A stretch of DNA of 10,306 nt from Treponema sp. (GCA_009785045.1 WQXC01000059.1:1-10306), one strand, 5' to 3'; positions 1-7,642 are shown, counted from the first letter of the stretch. Translations and numbers: made by a program. Notes: generated by a model not told the origin, from the sequence alone.

Positions 1-1
1 C

Positions 2-418
2 AGCAAAGAAAGAAAATGGAATTATAATATAAACAGATTAATTTCCGATGCTCAGTATTTATCATTAAATGCATCTGCAAAAGCGGCAGGCTGGATGGAT
101 ATTGGGCTTAGGCCTTCTGAACAGTTAATGGAAAACGCTTCCGGAACATCCAATATACATTATCCGGATTATCTGGCGCATGAAAAGACAAGGCTTGAAA
201 CATTAAGAAAAGCAGCTCCGCATGATCCACGTTATGCCTCGCTTTTGGCAAGGCACCGTCTTGGGTGGTATGTTCCAGAAGGCAGGGTTTTTGCAATGGG
301 AGATAACCGCGACAATTCTCGGGACGGCCGTTATTTTGGGCCTGTTAAAACATCAAAAGTGCTTGGCAGGGGAATGATTATTTATTGGCCGCCGCAGCGA
401 ATTAAAAAGATAAAGTAG
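2..418 (+). CDS. lepB: Signal peptidase I (type I leader peptidase), C-terminal part
   Basis: The reading frame is open to the left edge, so the start and the N-terminal part (membrane anchor, catalytic Ser and Lys) lie outside the window; 138 residues are visible. The C-terminal part carries the family box GDNRDNSRDGRYFGPV, near the end of the protein, followed by a typical tail ending in YWPP. Signal peptidase I cleaves signal peptides from exported proteins on the outer face of the cytoplasmic membrane. The Ser that helps position the catalytic Lys (NS of the box) and the following Asp and Arg are kept; the usual DSR reads DGR. A second, divergent signal-peptidase-like gene starts 11 nt downstream, and hemW follows, so the three are probably co-transcribed. 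The family call is firm; activity cannot be judged without the missing part. Confidence 0.9.
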   Translation, partial: SKERKWNYNINRLISDAQYLSLNASAKAAGWMDIGLRPSEQLMENASGTSNIHYPDYLAHEKTRLETLRKAAPHDPRYASLLARHRLGWYVPEGRVFAMGDNRDNSRDGRYFGPVKTSKVLGRGMIIYWPPQRIKKIK

Positions 419-429
419 GCAGGATTAGA

Positions 430-1155
430 ATGTTTGAAAGATGGTCGCAATATTCATATACCGAGCAAAAAAAGAAGCGCAACAGGCTTTTAAAATATAT
501 TCTTGTCTTTTTTATTTTATATATAATCTATAACTGCTTTAGCGCATTTTTCTTTTCTGTTTGGGTAATAAACAATAATACAATGCAGCCGGGTCTTAAT
601 TACGGAGATAGAGTTATTTTCTCAACTTTTATGCATTCGTCAGGCAGCCGTAATAAGGGTGAAATTGTTACGTATCCTTTTAAACGCGGAAACATTGTAC
701 TTGTGGATATGGGTTACTACAAAGAAAAAAAACTGCCTTTACGGATTATTGACGGGGTTGTAAGATTTTTTACTGCGCAAAGACTGAGTATCTTTTCTCA
801 AGAGAAACAATATTATCTTAAAAGGGTAATCGCTCTTCCCGGTGATGAAGTATCCATGAATAACTATATTCTAAGAGTAAAAGCAGCCGGAAGCTCATAT
901 AGTCTTACAGAGTTTGAACTCTCTGACAGGCCGTATCATCCGGCAATTCCGCAGGTTTCTGAATTATGGGATAGTTCAATACCGTTTTCCGGAAGTATGG
1001 ACCCGATAATTCTTGGTCCTGATGAATGTTTTGTAGTTTCTGATGACAGAAGCAATACAAATGATTCACGCACATGGGGCAGCATTTCTCCTTCGTTAAT
1101 TACGGCAAGAGCTGTTTTAAGATTTTGGCCGTTTACAAAAATAGAGCTGCTGTAA
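430..1155 (+). CDS. Signal peptidase I-like protein with Thr in place of the catalytic Ser
   Basis: 241 residues. A basic N-terminus (KKKRNR, about 14-19) precedes one membrane segment (about 22-46), giving the N-in topology of signal peptidase I. The nucleophile box, normally SMxP, reads NNTMQP, so residue 51 is Thr (codon ACA). The Lys box is intact (KRVIALPGDEV, Lys131). The C-terminal box reads SDDRSNTNDSR (204-214), where Thr210 replaces the Ser that in the E. coli enzyme contacts the catalytic Lys. Asp212 and Arg214 are kept. The start follows AGGA at 421-424, five bases before ATG, and lies 11 nt after the first peptidase gene. It could be an active Thr/Lys peptidase with narrow specificity, a weak enzyme, or a partner subunit of the first peptidase; the sequence does not decide. 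Confidence 0.8.
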   Translation: MFERWSQYSYTEQKKKRNRLLKYILVFFILYIIYNCFSAFFFSVWVINNNTMQPGLNYGDRVIFSTFMHSSGSRNKGEIVTYPFKRGNIVLVDMGYYKEKKLPLRIIDGVVRFFTAQRLSIFSQEKQYYLKRVIALPGDEVSMNNYILRVKAAGSSYSLTEFELSDRPYHPAIPQVSELWDSSIPFSGSMDPIILGPDECFVVSDDRSNTNDSRTWGSISPSLITARAVLRFWPFTKIELL

Positions 1156-1159
1156 TTCT

Positions 1160-2281
1160 GTGAGTTTAGACGCATCTCTTTATATCCATATACCTTTTTG
1201 CTCTTCTAAATGCGATTATTGCGATTTTTATTCCATTACAGAAAAAAATGACAGATATATTGATTCATTTCTTAAAGCGTTGATTCTAGATATTAAAAAT
1301 CAAATTAAATATTTTGATATTAAAAATATTCTAACAGTATATATCGGCGGCGGAACTCCGTCTGTTCTTGGTAAAAAAATAAGTTTTATCTTTGATGAAT
1401 TAAAAACAATAAATAACTTTTCTCCCGAAGAATTTACTGTAGAGGCGAACCCTGAATCTGTAAACGAAGAATTTCTTGAAACTTGTTTTAAAGGCGGGGT
1501 AACCAGAATAAGCCTTGGAATACAGACATTTCATGAACCTTCGCGTACGGCAGTAAACCGCGGGAATGTAAAAATGAGATTTTATAGTCATTTCCAGGAT
1601 TCATTATCAATTGATTTAATTACAGGTTTGCCTTTTCAGGATATAAAAACTATTAAAAACGACATTAAAAAAGTTCTTGAATATAATCCCTCGCATATAT
1701 CTCTTTACAGTCTTTCATTAGAAAAAGGAACACCACTGGAAGAAAAACAAAAAAAAGGAACTGTTCTTTTACCGGAAGGTGATTTGGCAGATTCCCTTTG
1801 GCTTTTAGCAAGAGATATTTTAAAAAACGAAGGATTTGAACATTATGAAATATCAAATTTTGCAAAACCCGGAAAGCAATGCATACATAACAATCGCTAT
1901 TGGCAAATACAGAACTGGATTGGAGCCGGGCCTTCTGCTTCCGGAACGATTGTAAATAATGATAATTGTACTGCCAGACGTTTTACGCATTTACCGGATG
2001 TAAACGGATATATTAAATCACCGTATTTAACAGCAGATAACTGCGAAGAACTTGATTCTAATACATTTTTACGGGAATGTTTATTTATGGGATTCCGGTG
2101 TAAAGATGGCCCTGATCCGAATATGTTTAAAAAACGTTTTAACATATCGGTAGAAGATTGCATTCCCAGAACACTTGAAAACTGGAAAGGAAAAGATAAA
2201 ATGCTTTTTTTAAACAGTTTTATGACAGATGTATTTAGTGAACTTGACCGGACAAACTTAACTCTGCATCAGTCTTTCTGA
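1160..2281 (+). CDS. hemW: HemW-like radical SAM protein (heme chaperone / coproporphyrinogen oxidase family)
   Basis: 373 residues from a GTG start at 1160, chosen because it puts the family motif IHIPFC at its usual distance from the N-terminus; the start is 4 nt after the upstream stop and has no strong ribosome site, suggesting coupled translation. The iron-sulfur motif CxxxCxxC is Cys14, Cys18, Cys21, followed by DF rather than the extra Cys of true HemN. GGGTPS (63-68) and EANPES (95-100) match the radical SAM core. HNNRYW (243-248) fits the HNxxYW heme-binding motif of HemW, so a heme chaperone role is more likely than coproporphyrinogen oxidation. The stretch between the SLGIQTF strand and SIDLITGLP is about seven residues shorter than in B. 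subtilis HemW as I recall it. The 3' end overlaps tsaB on the other strand. Confidence 0.85.
   Translation: MSLDASLYIHIPFCSSKCDYCDFYSITEKNDRYIDSFLKALILDIKNQIKYFDIKNILTVYIGGGTPSVLGKKISFIFDELKTINNFSPEEFTVEANPESVNEEFLETCFKGGVTRISLGIQTFHEPSRTAVNRGNVKMRFYSHFQDSLSIDLITGLPFQDIKTIKNDIKKVLEYNPSHISLYSLSLEKGTPLEEKQKKGTVLLPEGDLADSLWLLARDILKNEGFEHYEISNFAKPGKQCIHNNRYWQIQNWIGAGPSASGTIVNNDNCTARRFTHLPDVNGYIKSPYLTADNCEELDSNTFLRECLFMGFRCKDGPDPNMFKKRFNISVEDCIPRTLENWKGKDKMLFLNSFMTDVFSELDRTNLTLHQSF
2235..2281. other. Tail-to-tail overlap of hemW and tsaB coding regions
   Basis: The last 47 bp of hemW (plus strand, TGA at 2279-2281) are also the last 47 bp of tsaB (minus strand, TAA read from 2235-2237). No convincing intrinsic terminator is seen for either side; the only inverted repeat is a 5-bp ATCAG/CTGAT at 2268-2282. 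Each transcript must therefore run into the opposing gene. Confidence 0.85.
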
Positions 2282-2921
2282 TATATTCAGGACCGGCAAA
2301 TAAAAATTTACTGCAATCATTATTAAAAAGATCATTAACCTGCGCAATTAAAATTAATTCTTTTGCAAATCCCCGTTTTTGGTATTTTAAAATAATATTT
2401 TCTTTGGACTCGTCAGGCAGCGATTCATAAAGAATATCCGCTCCATGGCCTGTTAAAATAATTTTTTCATTGTATTGGTTTTTAATACTGATAATATCAC
2501 TGGATATTTGCCCGGAAGAAGCGTCTGAATCAGGAGTTATACGTTTGTTATCAAGAAAAAAAGAATAAAAGTAAGCGTTTTTTCTGGCTTCTATTACGGC
2601 AAGGGTTAAATTTCCGGCATTTAATGCAATGCAATCAAGAGTGGGAACCGGAAAAAAAGGAATAGAAAGAGCCAAAGTTAGACCTTTGGCGGAAGAATAA
2701 CCTATACGAAGACCTGTAAAAGATCCGGGACCTCCCATGCATAAAACACCATTAAGATCATTTTGGTTTAAAGATGCTTTTTTCATTTGAGCATCGATTA
2801 AATCCATTACCAGTTCTGAATGTTTTGTACCTTCATCAATTTCTGAGTAAAATATTTCCTGGCCGTTTGATACTGCAACAGAAAGGACAGGTCCTGCGCA
2901 GTCAATTGCAAGCAGATTCAT
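2235..2921 (-). CDS. tsaB: TsaB, t6A tRNA-modification subunit (TsaD partner)
   Basis: 228 residues. The N-terminus LLAIDCAGP and the GPGSFTGLRIG motif (64-74) identify the TsaB/YeaZ branch of the ASKHA fold. TsaB is a non-catalytic partner of TsaD; together with TsaE and the TsaC/Sua5 product it makes N6-threonylcarbamoyl-adenosine at position 37 of tRNAs that read ANN codons. Its ATG overlaps the tsaE stop as ATGA (2918-2921), so the two are translationally coupled. The gene is the last of the fliD-to-tsaB run and overlaps hemW tail to tail. The C-terminus (YIRKTDAEL followed by a short tail) matches the usual end of the family, so the gene appears complete. TsaD and TsaC are not in the window. 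Confidence 0.93.
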   Translation of the reverse strand: MNLLAIDCAGPVLSVAVSNGQEIFYSEIDEGTKHSELVMDLIDAQMKKASLNQNDLNGVLCMGGPGSFTGLRIGYSSAKGLTLALSIPFFPVPTLDCIALNAGNLTLAVIEARKNAYFYSFFLDNKRITPDSDASSGQISSDIISIKNQYNEKIILTGHGADILYESLPDESKENIILKYQKRGFAKELILIAQVNDLFNNDCSKFLFAGPEYIRKTDAELSLSGQVH

Positions 2922-3349
2922 AATTTTTCCAGTCCGTTTATTAAAATTAACCTTGAAGAAGGTCCAGTAATTTCCAGGGTGACAATTATTGCATTACCAG
3001 GAATGGATTTTGAAATACGTTCGCTCCACTCAATTAAGCATATATTATCAGAGCCAATAATCTCCAACCCGCCAATATCTTCAAAATCCCTGCTGCTGTT
3101 GAGCCTGTAAGCGTCAATATGATAAAGAGCAGGGGAGTTATCCCTTAAATATTCATTAATTATCGTAAAAGTAGGGCTTGTAATATTTTCTGTTATTCCA
3201 AGTCCTTTGGCAATTCCCTTAACAAGGCATGTTTTTCCGCTTCCAAGGGTTCCATTAAGAGCCACTACAGAACCTGCAAAAAGACGGACTGCCAGTTTTT
3301 CACCAAGTGTTGTGGTTTCATAAGGAGATAAAGAAGTAATTTTTATCAT
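2918..3349 (-). CDS. tsaE: TsaE, t6A tRNA-modification ATPase
   Basis: 143 residues, usual length for the family. Walker A is GTLGSGKT (33-40). TSPTFTIINEY (57-67), HIDAYRL (77-83) and LIEWSERI near residue 105-112 are TsaE signatures. The protein is the P-loop ATPase that drives turnover of the TsaB-TsaD complex in t6A synthesis in the cytoplasm. The start ATG shares one base with the stop of the upstream 87-aa gene (TAATG), and the stop overlaps tsaB by four bases. Pairing with tsaB is common; what is less usual is their place at the end of a flagellar cap operon. Confidence 0.95.
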   Translation of the reverse strand: MIKITSLSPYETTTLGEKLAVRLFAGSVVALNGTLGSGKTCLVKGIAKGLGITENITSPTFTIINEYLRDNSPALYHIDAYRLNSSRDFEDIGGLEIIGSDNICLIEWSERISKSIPGNAIIVTLEITGPSSRLILINGLEKL

Positions 3350-3612
3350 TAATCGGGGAGTTGTCCGGCGGAATCCAGATCGCTTATATATTGCTTTAAT
3401 TCCTTGGTTACAGGTACAAGCGGATAGTCAATTGCATCGATAAAATTTACATTTACTTCTCTATGCCCTGTAGGCTTTATTTCTATGGAAAAATCAATGC
3501 GATAATCTGCCGGTCCATTGTTAAATTCAATAACAGCGACACCTGTATAAAGTATCCTGTAGTAAATTGGGACATCTTTTCTGATCATGTCTTTAATCGT
3601 ATTAATTTTCAT
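3349..3612 (-). CDS. Small protein of unknown function (87 aa)
   Basis: I do not recognise a domain. The product is soluble: there is no signal peptide or membrane segment. The N-terminal half (about 10-45) alternates hydrophobic and polar residues as in beta strands (YYRILYTGVAVIEF, then YRIDFSIEI), and the C-terminal third (about 60-80) looks helical with a conserved-looking YPLVPV turn before it. It is real rather than a shadow frame: ATG at 3612 follows AAGGAAGG about seven bases upstream, the gene fits between its neighbours with 18 nt before it and a one-base TAATG overlap with tsaE after it, and no competing frame covers the stretch. Membership in the fliD-tsaB operon is the only functional hint. 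Confidence 0.72.
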   Translation of the reverse strand: MKINTIKDMIRKDVPIYYRILYTGVAVIEFNNGPADYRIDFSIEIKPTGHREVNVNFIDAIDYPLVPVTKELKQYISDLDSAGQLPD

Positions 3613-3630
3613 ATCTAAATCCTTCCTTTT

Positions 3631-4746
3631 TTATTCACGGGCATATTCGTAAACGAAAGCATTTATGGCATTCATTGACTTTTGTGATACCTTTAAAAAC
3701 TTTACATGAATAATGGAATTCATTCCAGTCCTGTTTGTCCTTAAAATCTGGCCTAAGGCCGCTACGTTAAGGTCTCCATGTGTAAACTCAATTTTGAACC
3801 TTGCTCCAACCTGAACCGGAGCCATTATTTTGATTGAGCACCCGCCGACCGAAACATCCGCAATATTACCCTGAAGCCGCCTTTTATCGACAATAAGGCG
3901 TTGTTTTTTCCCGGTACCTTCTACAAATACCAGATAAAGTGAGCATTGGATTACAGCCTGCCTTCTGCGGAACCGGCGCTGGGATAAAAACCTTAACTGA
4001 TTGGAATGGGCAAGCTGCATTGTCGGATGTCCGTCTTTACTTGAATAGCCGGTAACCCGTGTCTCAAAGGAAAACCCTTTATTATTTTTTGTGAAAAACA
4101 GGACATTAAGCCTTGTGCCTCTTTGTATTTTTATCTGGCTGCCAAGGACATTTTTTGGAGCTTCTACGTCAAGAGTATCGCCTTTAGCGGAAACCATATG
4201 TACATTTATTTTTTCTTTACCTGTATTAATTACCAGAACATTGTCATCTTTAATCTGACGGGTAGAGGTGAGGCTTCCAATTACGCTGTTTTCAAGCACA
4301 TTTCTAACAGAAAAAAGAATAGCGAGCTTTCGCTGGGCTTCCGGAGAGGAACCGCCCTGATCAAGAATCCTGTAAGCGCGCCGGAAATGTCTGTCTAAAA
4401 GTGCAGGGGTATTAATCGATCTTTCCGGGTCCAAAACCTGATCTGTTTTAAAAACATATTCAAGCATTTTTGTCTGTTCATGATTTAAACCGATATTTCT
4501 TGCAATACCGCGAATCTTTAAACCTGAAAAAATACCGCTTCCAGAGCCGCTGCTGCCTGAGCCTGTGCTGCTTGCGGATTTTGAACTGCCTCCGCCTTTT
4601 TTTGCATTAAGAATAACAACAGCTCCAATAAGAACAGCAAGAATACCAAAACCAATAATTAAACCTATTGGGTCTACTGATGAATCAAAAGCAAAATCAG
4701 ATGGTGAAACCTGTAAAGGATAAAGAAACATTGAAAGTGTAATCAT
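3631..4746 (-). CDS. Membrane-anchored PilZ (YcgR-like) c-di-GMP-binding protein
   Basis: 371 residues. One transmembrane segment (about 27-47) is followed by a Gly/Ser-rich linker (51-71), a helical region (about 75-160) and then a YcgR-type N-domain (about 165-255) joined to a PilZ domain (about 256-370). The PilZ signature is present: the arginine-rich RRFRRR (257-262) and DVSVGG (Asp297, Ser299, Gly302), matching RxxxR and D/NxSxxG, so c-di-GMP binding is likely. In other bacteria YcgR-type proteins slow the flagellar motor when c-di-GMP rises; placement in the fliD operon fits a motility role, which is inference. Few PilZ proteins carry a membrane anchor with a flexible linker. The ATG overlaps the upstream stop as ATGA (4743-4746). 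The first 26 residues are hydrophobic in part (LSMFLYPLQV), so a cleaved signal peptide cannot be excluded. Confidence 0.85.
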   Translation of the reverse strand: MITLSMFLYPLQVSPSDFAFDSSVDPIGLIIGFGILAVLIGAVVILNAKKGGGSSKSASSTGSGSSGSGSGIFSGLKIRGIARNIGLNHEQTKMLEYVFKTDQVLDPERSINTPALLDRHFRRAYRILDQGGSSPEAQRKLAILFSVRNVLENSVIGSLTSTRQIKDDNVLVINTGKEKINVHMVSAKGDTLDVEAPKNVLGSQIKIQRGTRLNVLFFTKNNKGFSFETRVTGYSSKDGHPTMQLAHSNQLRFLSQRRFRRRQAVIQCSLYLVFVEGTGKKQRLIVDKRRLQGNIADVSVGGCSIKIMAPVQVGARFKIEFTHGDLNVAALGQILRTNRTGMNSIIHVKFLKVSQKSMNAINAFVYEYARE

Positions 4747-5609
4747 TTTGCATCCTTTAGTTCAAAGTTTTTTGACGACAACGGATCCATACTGTTTTTT
4801 AATATGGATGTATATATTTCCTTTAAGCGGGGGGCTGCTTCGTATTCGGCAAGATCTCCGACTATTACTGTATCGTTTTTTTCGTAAGCTTCCAAAAGTT
4901 CTTTTAATACATTTTTAAAATCGCTGAAATCTTGCGCAATTTTTTTTATTTCGTTTTTATCAGTTAAATAACACTGGGAATTAAGCTGGTAAAAAATGCG
5001 GATTATTTTTTCTGTTATTGCAGAAAAAAGCTGTAATGTTTGAGCCGCAAGAAGATCTTTTCCTGTTTGAATATCAAGCGGAAGGTCAGTAAGTTTAATG
5101 CATATTTCATTTAAAACAGGTTCTATTTTTGTTATTTCATTTACAGGATCGTTAACCTCACGCTGTATTTCTTCAGTTATGGAACGCAGTACCGCAGGAG
5201 ATATATCGTTGTTTGAAAAAGTATTAATAAAAAATGAATAAAGGTCAGGCATTTCTGCGTACATAAACTGCGCTTGAGGCCTTCCCTTCCATGTGTCAAG
5301 GAATTTTGTTTTATTTTCAAAATCCAGGCTTTCATATTCACTTATATCTTCCAGAAGATTAAGTAAACTTGCAGCAGTTAGTTCTGCAATAACATTGGTG
5401 TTTATATCAAGAAATTTTACAGTATTTATATCTCTGGAAAATATATCTTCTATCATGGATGCGTTTATAACCTGCCCGTCAACTGAAATTTCGCTTAAAC
5501 GGTGCCCGGAACTGGAAAGCCATTGTTCAATTCCAGTAAAGACATCTCCAAGGGTTTTTTCTTTATCAAGAGTAAAGTCAAGCGCCTGATTGTTAATTCT
5601 GATTATCAT
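4743..5609 (-). CDS. Conserved-looking unknown protein encoded directly after fliD (288 aa)
   Basis: No named domain recognised. The first 50-70 residues (MIIRINNQALDFTL, then a helix and ISVDGQVI) have the strand-strand-helix-strand pattern of a small beta-grasp-like fold; this is a guess from the sequence. The rest (about 75-288) is almost all amphipathic helix, with LPLDIQTGKDLLA (176-188) and GDLAEYEAAPRLKEIY (251-266) as its most motif-like parts. It is acidic, soluble, and has no signal peptide. It starts one base inside the fliD stop (TAATG) and overlaps the PilZ gene by four bases. Many bacteria have FliS or FliT, the flagellin and cap chaperones, just after fliD, so a helical export chaperone or FliD partner is a reasonable guess, but there is no sequence match to either that I can see. 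Confidence 0.8.
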   Translation of the reverse strand: MIIRINNQALDFTLDKEKTLGDVFTGIEQWLSSSGHRLSEISVDGQVINASMIEDIFSRDINTVKFLDINTNVIAELTAASLLNLLEDISEYESLDFENKTKFLDTWKGRPQAQFMYAEMPDLYSFFINTFSNNDISPAVLRSITEEIQREVNDPVNEITKIEPVLNEICIKLTDLPLDIQTGKDLLAAQTLQLFSAITEKIIRIFYQLNSQCYLTDKNEIKKIAQDFSDFKNVLKELLEAYEKNDTVIVGDLAEYEAAPRLKEIYTSILKNSMDPLSSKNFELKDAK

Positions 5610-7642
5610 TATCTGTTACCCCGGTTTTGCTGGCTAAAATTATCAAGAGAATTGGACATTTGTTCCATTCGTGAAAAAGCGGCTTCCATTCTTGCGTACT
5701 GAATGCGCAGATCCTGTTCCTTTGCCGCAAGTTGACGATCTAGATTTACAATGCGCCTTTCATCCTGGTTAATTCGCGAATCAATTGTGCTGGTTTTTAG
5801 AGAAATAATACCGCCAATTTCGACAAACGGCCTTACAAGTGAATCAACATTAAAAGCAACACCTGTATCGGCAATAAGGCTGCCGGTAGTATCACTTGCG
5901 AAAAGTTCCTTGATAGCAGGAATTTTAGATTCCAAAGCAGCGTCAAGAACTTTTTCGTCTATTTCAAGATAACCTCTAAGGCGGGCTGGATCGTATCCGC
6001 TTGCCCTTGTGGCATTACTGCTTATTCCAATCTGCGCAAGAAGAGCAAGATCGCGCTCAAGGCTTGTAGGGTAGGGTGCTGTTCCAGCTCTTTGAAGATT
6101 AGTTCTGAAAGTGTTTAATGTTGAATCACCCGAAAAAATCCCAAGCCTTTCCCTCATTGCGTCGGATTCATCTTTGGTTAAATATGTAAGTTCGTCGATA
6201 ATTCTGTCATCTCTGCGGGTAAGCACATTAATTTCTGCCATAACGCGGTTGTAGTTGCCAACAAAGGAAATAATTGCTTCTTTTACCGCATCTGCGTTTG
6301 CAGTAATTCTAAGGTCAACAGGTTTATCAGAAATACCCCTGACATTTAATGTAACGCCCGGGATAAGATCGTCTATGTTATTTGTGGTACGAATAATTTC
6401 GATGCCTTCCATTGTGATAATTGCATCACGCGCAGTAGAAACTGCATTTAACGGTTTAAAACCGCTTGTAGATGTGGGGTCAAGAATCTCAACTTTACCG
6501 ATAGATACTTCGCGATGTGTATTTGTATTCTCTACATTAAGTGAAACAATTGTTTTACCTCGTGCAACATCTGAAAGGTTATATTGTCTTGCGGTAAATG
6601 AATTACTGTCGCTAATTGCAGGCAGCTTAGCTGTAGAGCCGTCTGAAAAAACAAGATTTAATACTGCCATATCATCCTGACGTACAGGAGGAGGCGGAGG
6701 AGTAAACTCAGGTAAGGGAGCGTTCGACGGCTGATTTTCGATTGTAATTCCGCCGTATGTAACAGAACTGGACGGAACATTGGGTCCCGGAGGCGGCTGA
6801 GGAACATTAAATACATCGCCTGTTTCGACTCTTGTTTGTGTTTCAAGGCGTAAAACTAGCGGAGATTCTGAACCTATAGTAATGCCAATAGGTACGGAAG
6901 CAGCCGAAAGAGGAGCAACTTTTACCACACCGTCGTTAACTGTTACATTTGCATTATTTGCGCTGCCGTTAACAACGCTTTTTTGCACTGTACTATCGCT
7001 AATATCAATGTTTTTTAAAGTATCATTGCTTCGCTCTACCATGCCAAATTGAATTGCAAGGGTAGCTGCATCGCCGGAAAAACCAAGCCTGTTTTCGGCT
7101 CCGGTTAATTTGGATTCTATTAATAAGGATATAGTTCCGCTTCTTACGTTAATTAAAGAAGCCGAGATTTTATCCCTGCCTCTGTTATTTATTGTATCTA
7201 CAAAATTCCTTAAAGTACCTCCGCGGTAATTTATGGAAATTTCATCATTGCCAACGCTGAATGTATATATTCCAGCTTCCACTCTGGTTTTATCATCCAG
7301 AGGCTGGGATAAAAAACGATCTGCCGCAGCAGTCTGTTTAACTGTAAAAGAAAATGATTGTTCAGATGCTTCTCTGGTTGCAAAAGCAGTAATTACTGAG
7401 TCATTGGAACTGCTGCCGATTCTTTCGTTAAATGGGTTTTGAAAAGAGTAGAGGTGACGTGCGCTGTCACGCAGGGAATTAATACGCCTTCCAACTTCCT
7501 GCCAATAACTTTTTTGCAGGCGAAGAGTATCAATATTATTCTGGGCTCTGTCTCTGGGAATTCTTTCAAGTTTCATCAGATCTTCAATAATTTGATCTGA
7601 ATTAAATCTGCTTCTTACCCCCGGTACATAAATATCAGACAT
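5609..7642 (-). CDS. fliD: FliD, flagellar filament cap (hook-associated protein 2)
   Basis: 677 residues from the ATG at 7642. This start is preferred to the in-frame ATG at 7660 because it gives MSDIYVPGV, the usual kind of FliD N-terminus, and has GGGGAG upstream, whereas 7660 has no ribosome site. The N-terminal FliD domain covers about 1-105 (GVRSRFNSDQIIEDLM, then a heptad-rich helix). The conserved turn NNIDDLIPGVTLNV lies in the second half, and the last 60 residues form a coiled coil (IDSRINQDERRIVNLDRQL onward), as expected for a cap protein that pairs N- and C-terminal helices. A proline-rich stretch (about 281-319, with PPPGP and PPPPP) interrupts the middle. FliD caps the growing filament and guides flagellin folding; in spirochaetes this happens in the periplasm. 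No Cys is present. Confidence 0.95.
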   Translation of the reverse strand: MSDIYVPGVRSRFNSDQIIEDLMKLERIPRDRAQNNIDTLRLQKSYWQEVGRRINSLRDSARHLYSFQNPFNERIGSSSNDSVITAFATREASEQSFSFTVKQTAAADRFLSQPLDDKTRVEAGIYTFSVGNDEISINYRGGTLRNFVDTINNRGRDKISASLINVRSGTISLLIESKLTGAENRLGFSGDAATLAIQFGMVERSNDTLKNIDISDSTVQKSVVNGSANNANVTVNDGVVKVAPLSAASVPIGITIGSESPLVLRLETQTRVETGDVFNVPQPPPGPNVPSSSVTYGGITIENQPSNAPLPEFTPPPPPVRQDDMAVLNLVFSDGSTAKLPAISDSNSFTARQYNLSDVARGKTIVSLNVENTNTHREVSIGKVEILDPTSTSGFKPLNAVSTARDAIITMEGIEIIRTTNNIDDLIPGVTLNVRGISDKPVDLRITANADAVKEAIISFVGNYNRVMAEINVLTRRDDRIIDELTYLTKDESDAMRERLGIFSGDSTLNTFRTNLQRAGTAPYPTSLERDLALLAQIGISSNATRASGYDPARLRGYLEIDEKVLDAALESKIPAIKELFASDTTGSLIADTGVAFNVDSLVRPFVEIGGIISLKTSTIDSRINQDERRIVNLDRQLAAKEQDLRIQYARMEAAFSRMEQMSNSLDNFSQQNRGNR

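Noticed and set aside
4123..6680. Plus-strand open frames opposite the PilZ, 288-aa and fliD genes (4123-4398, 5293-5589, 6255-6680)
   Set aside because: They are frame shadows of well-supported minus-strand genes, without ribosome sites or recognisable protein features.
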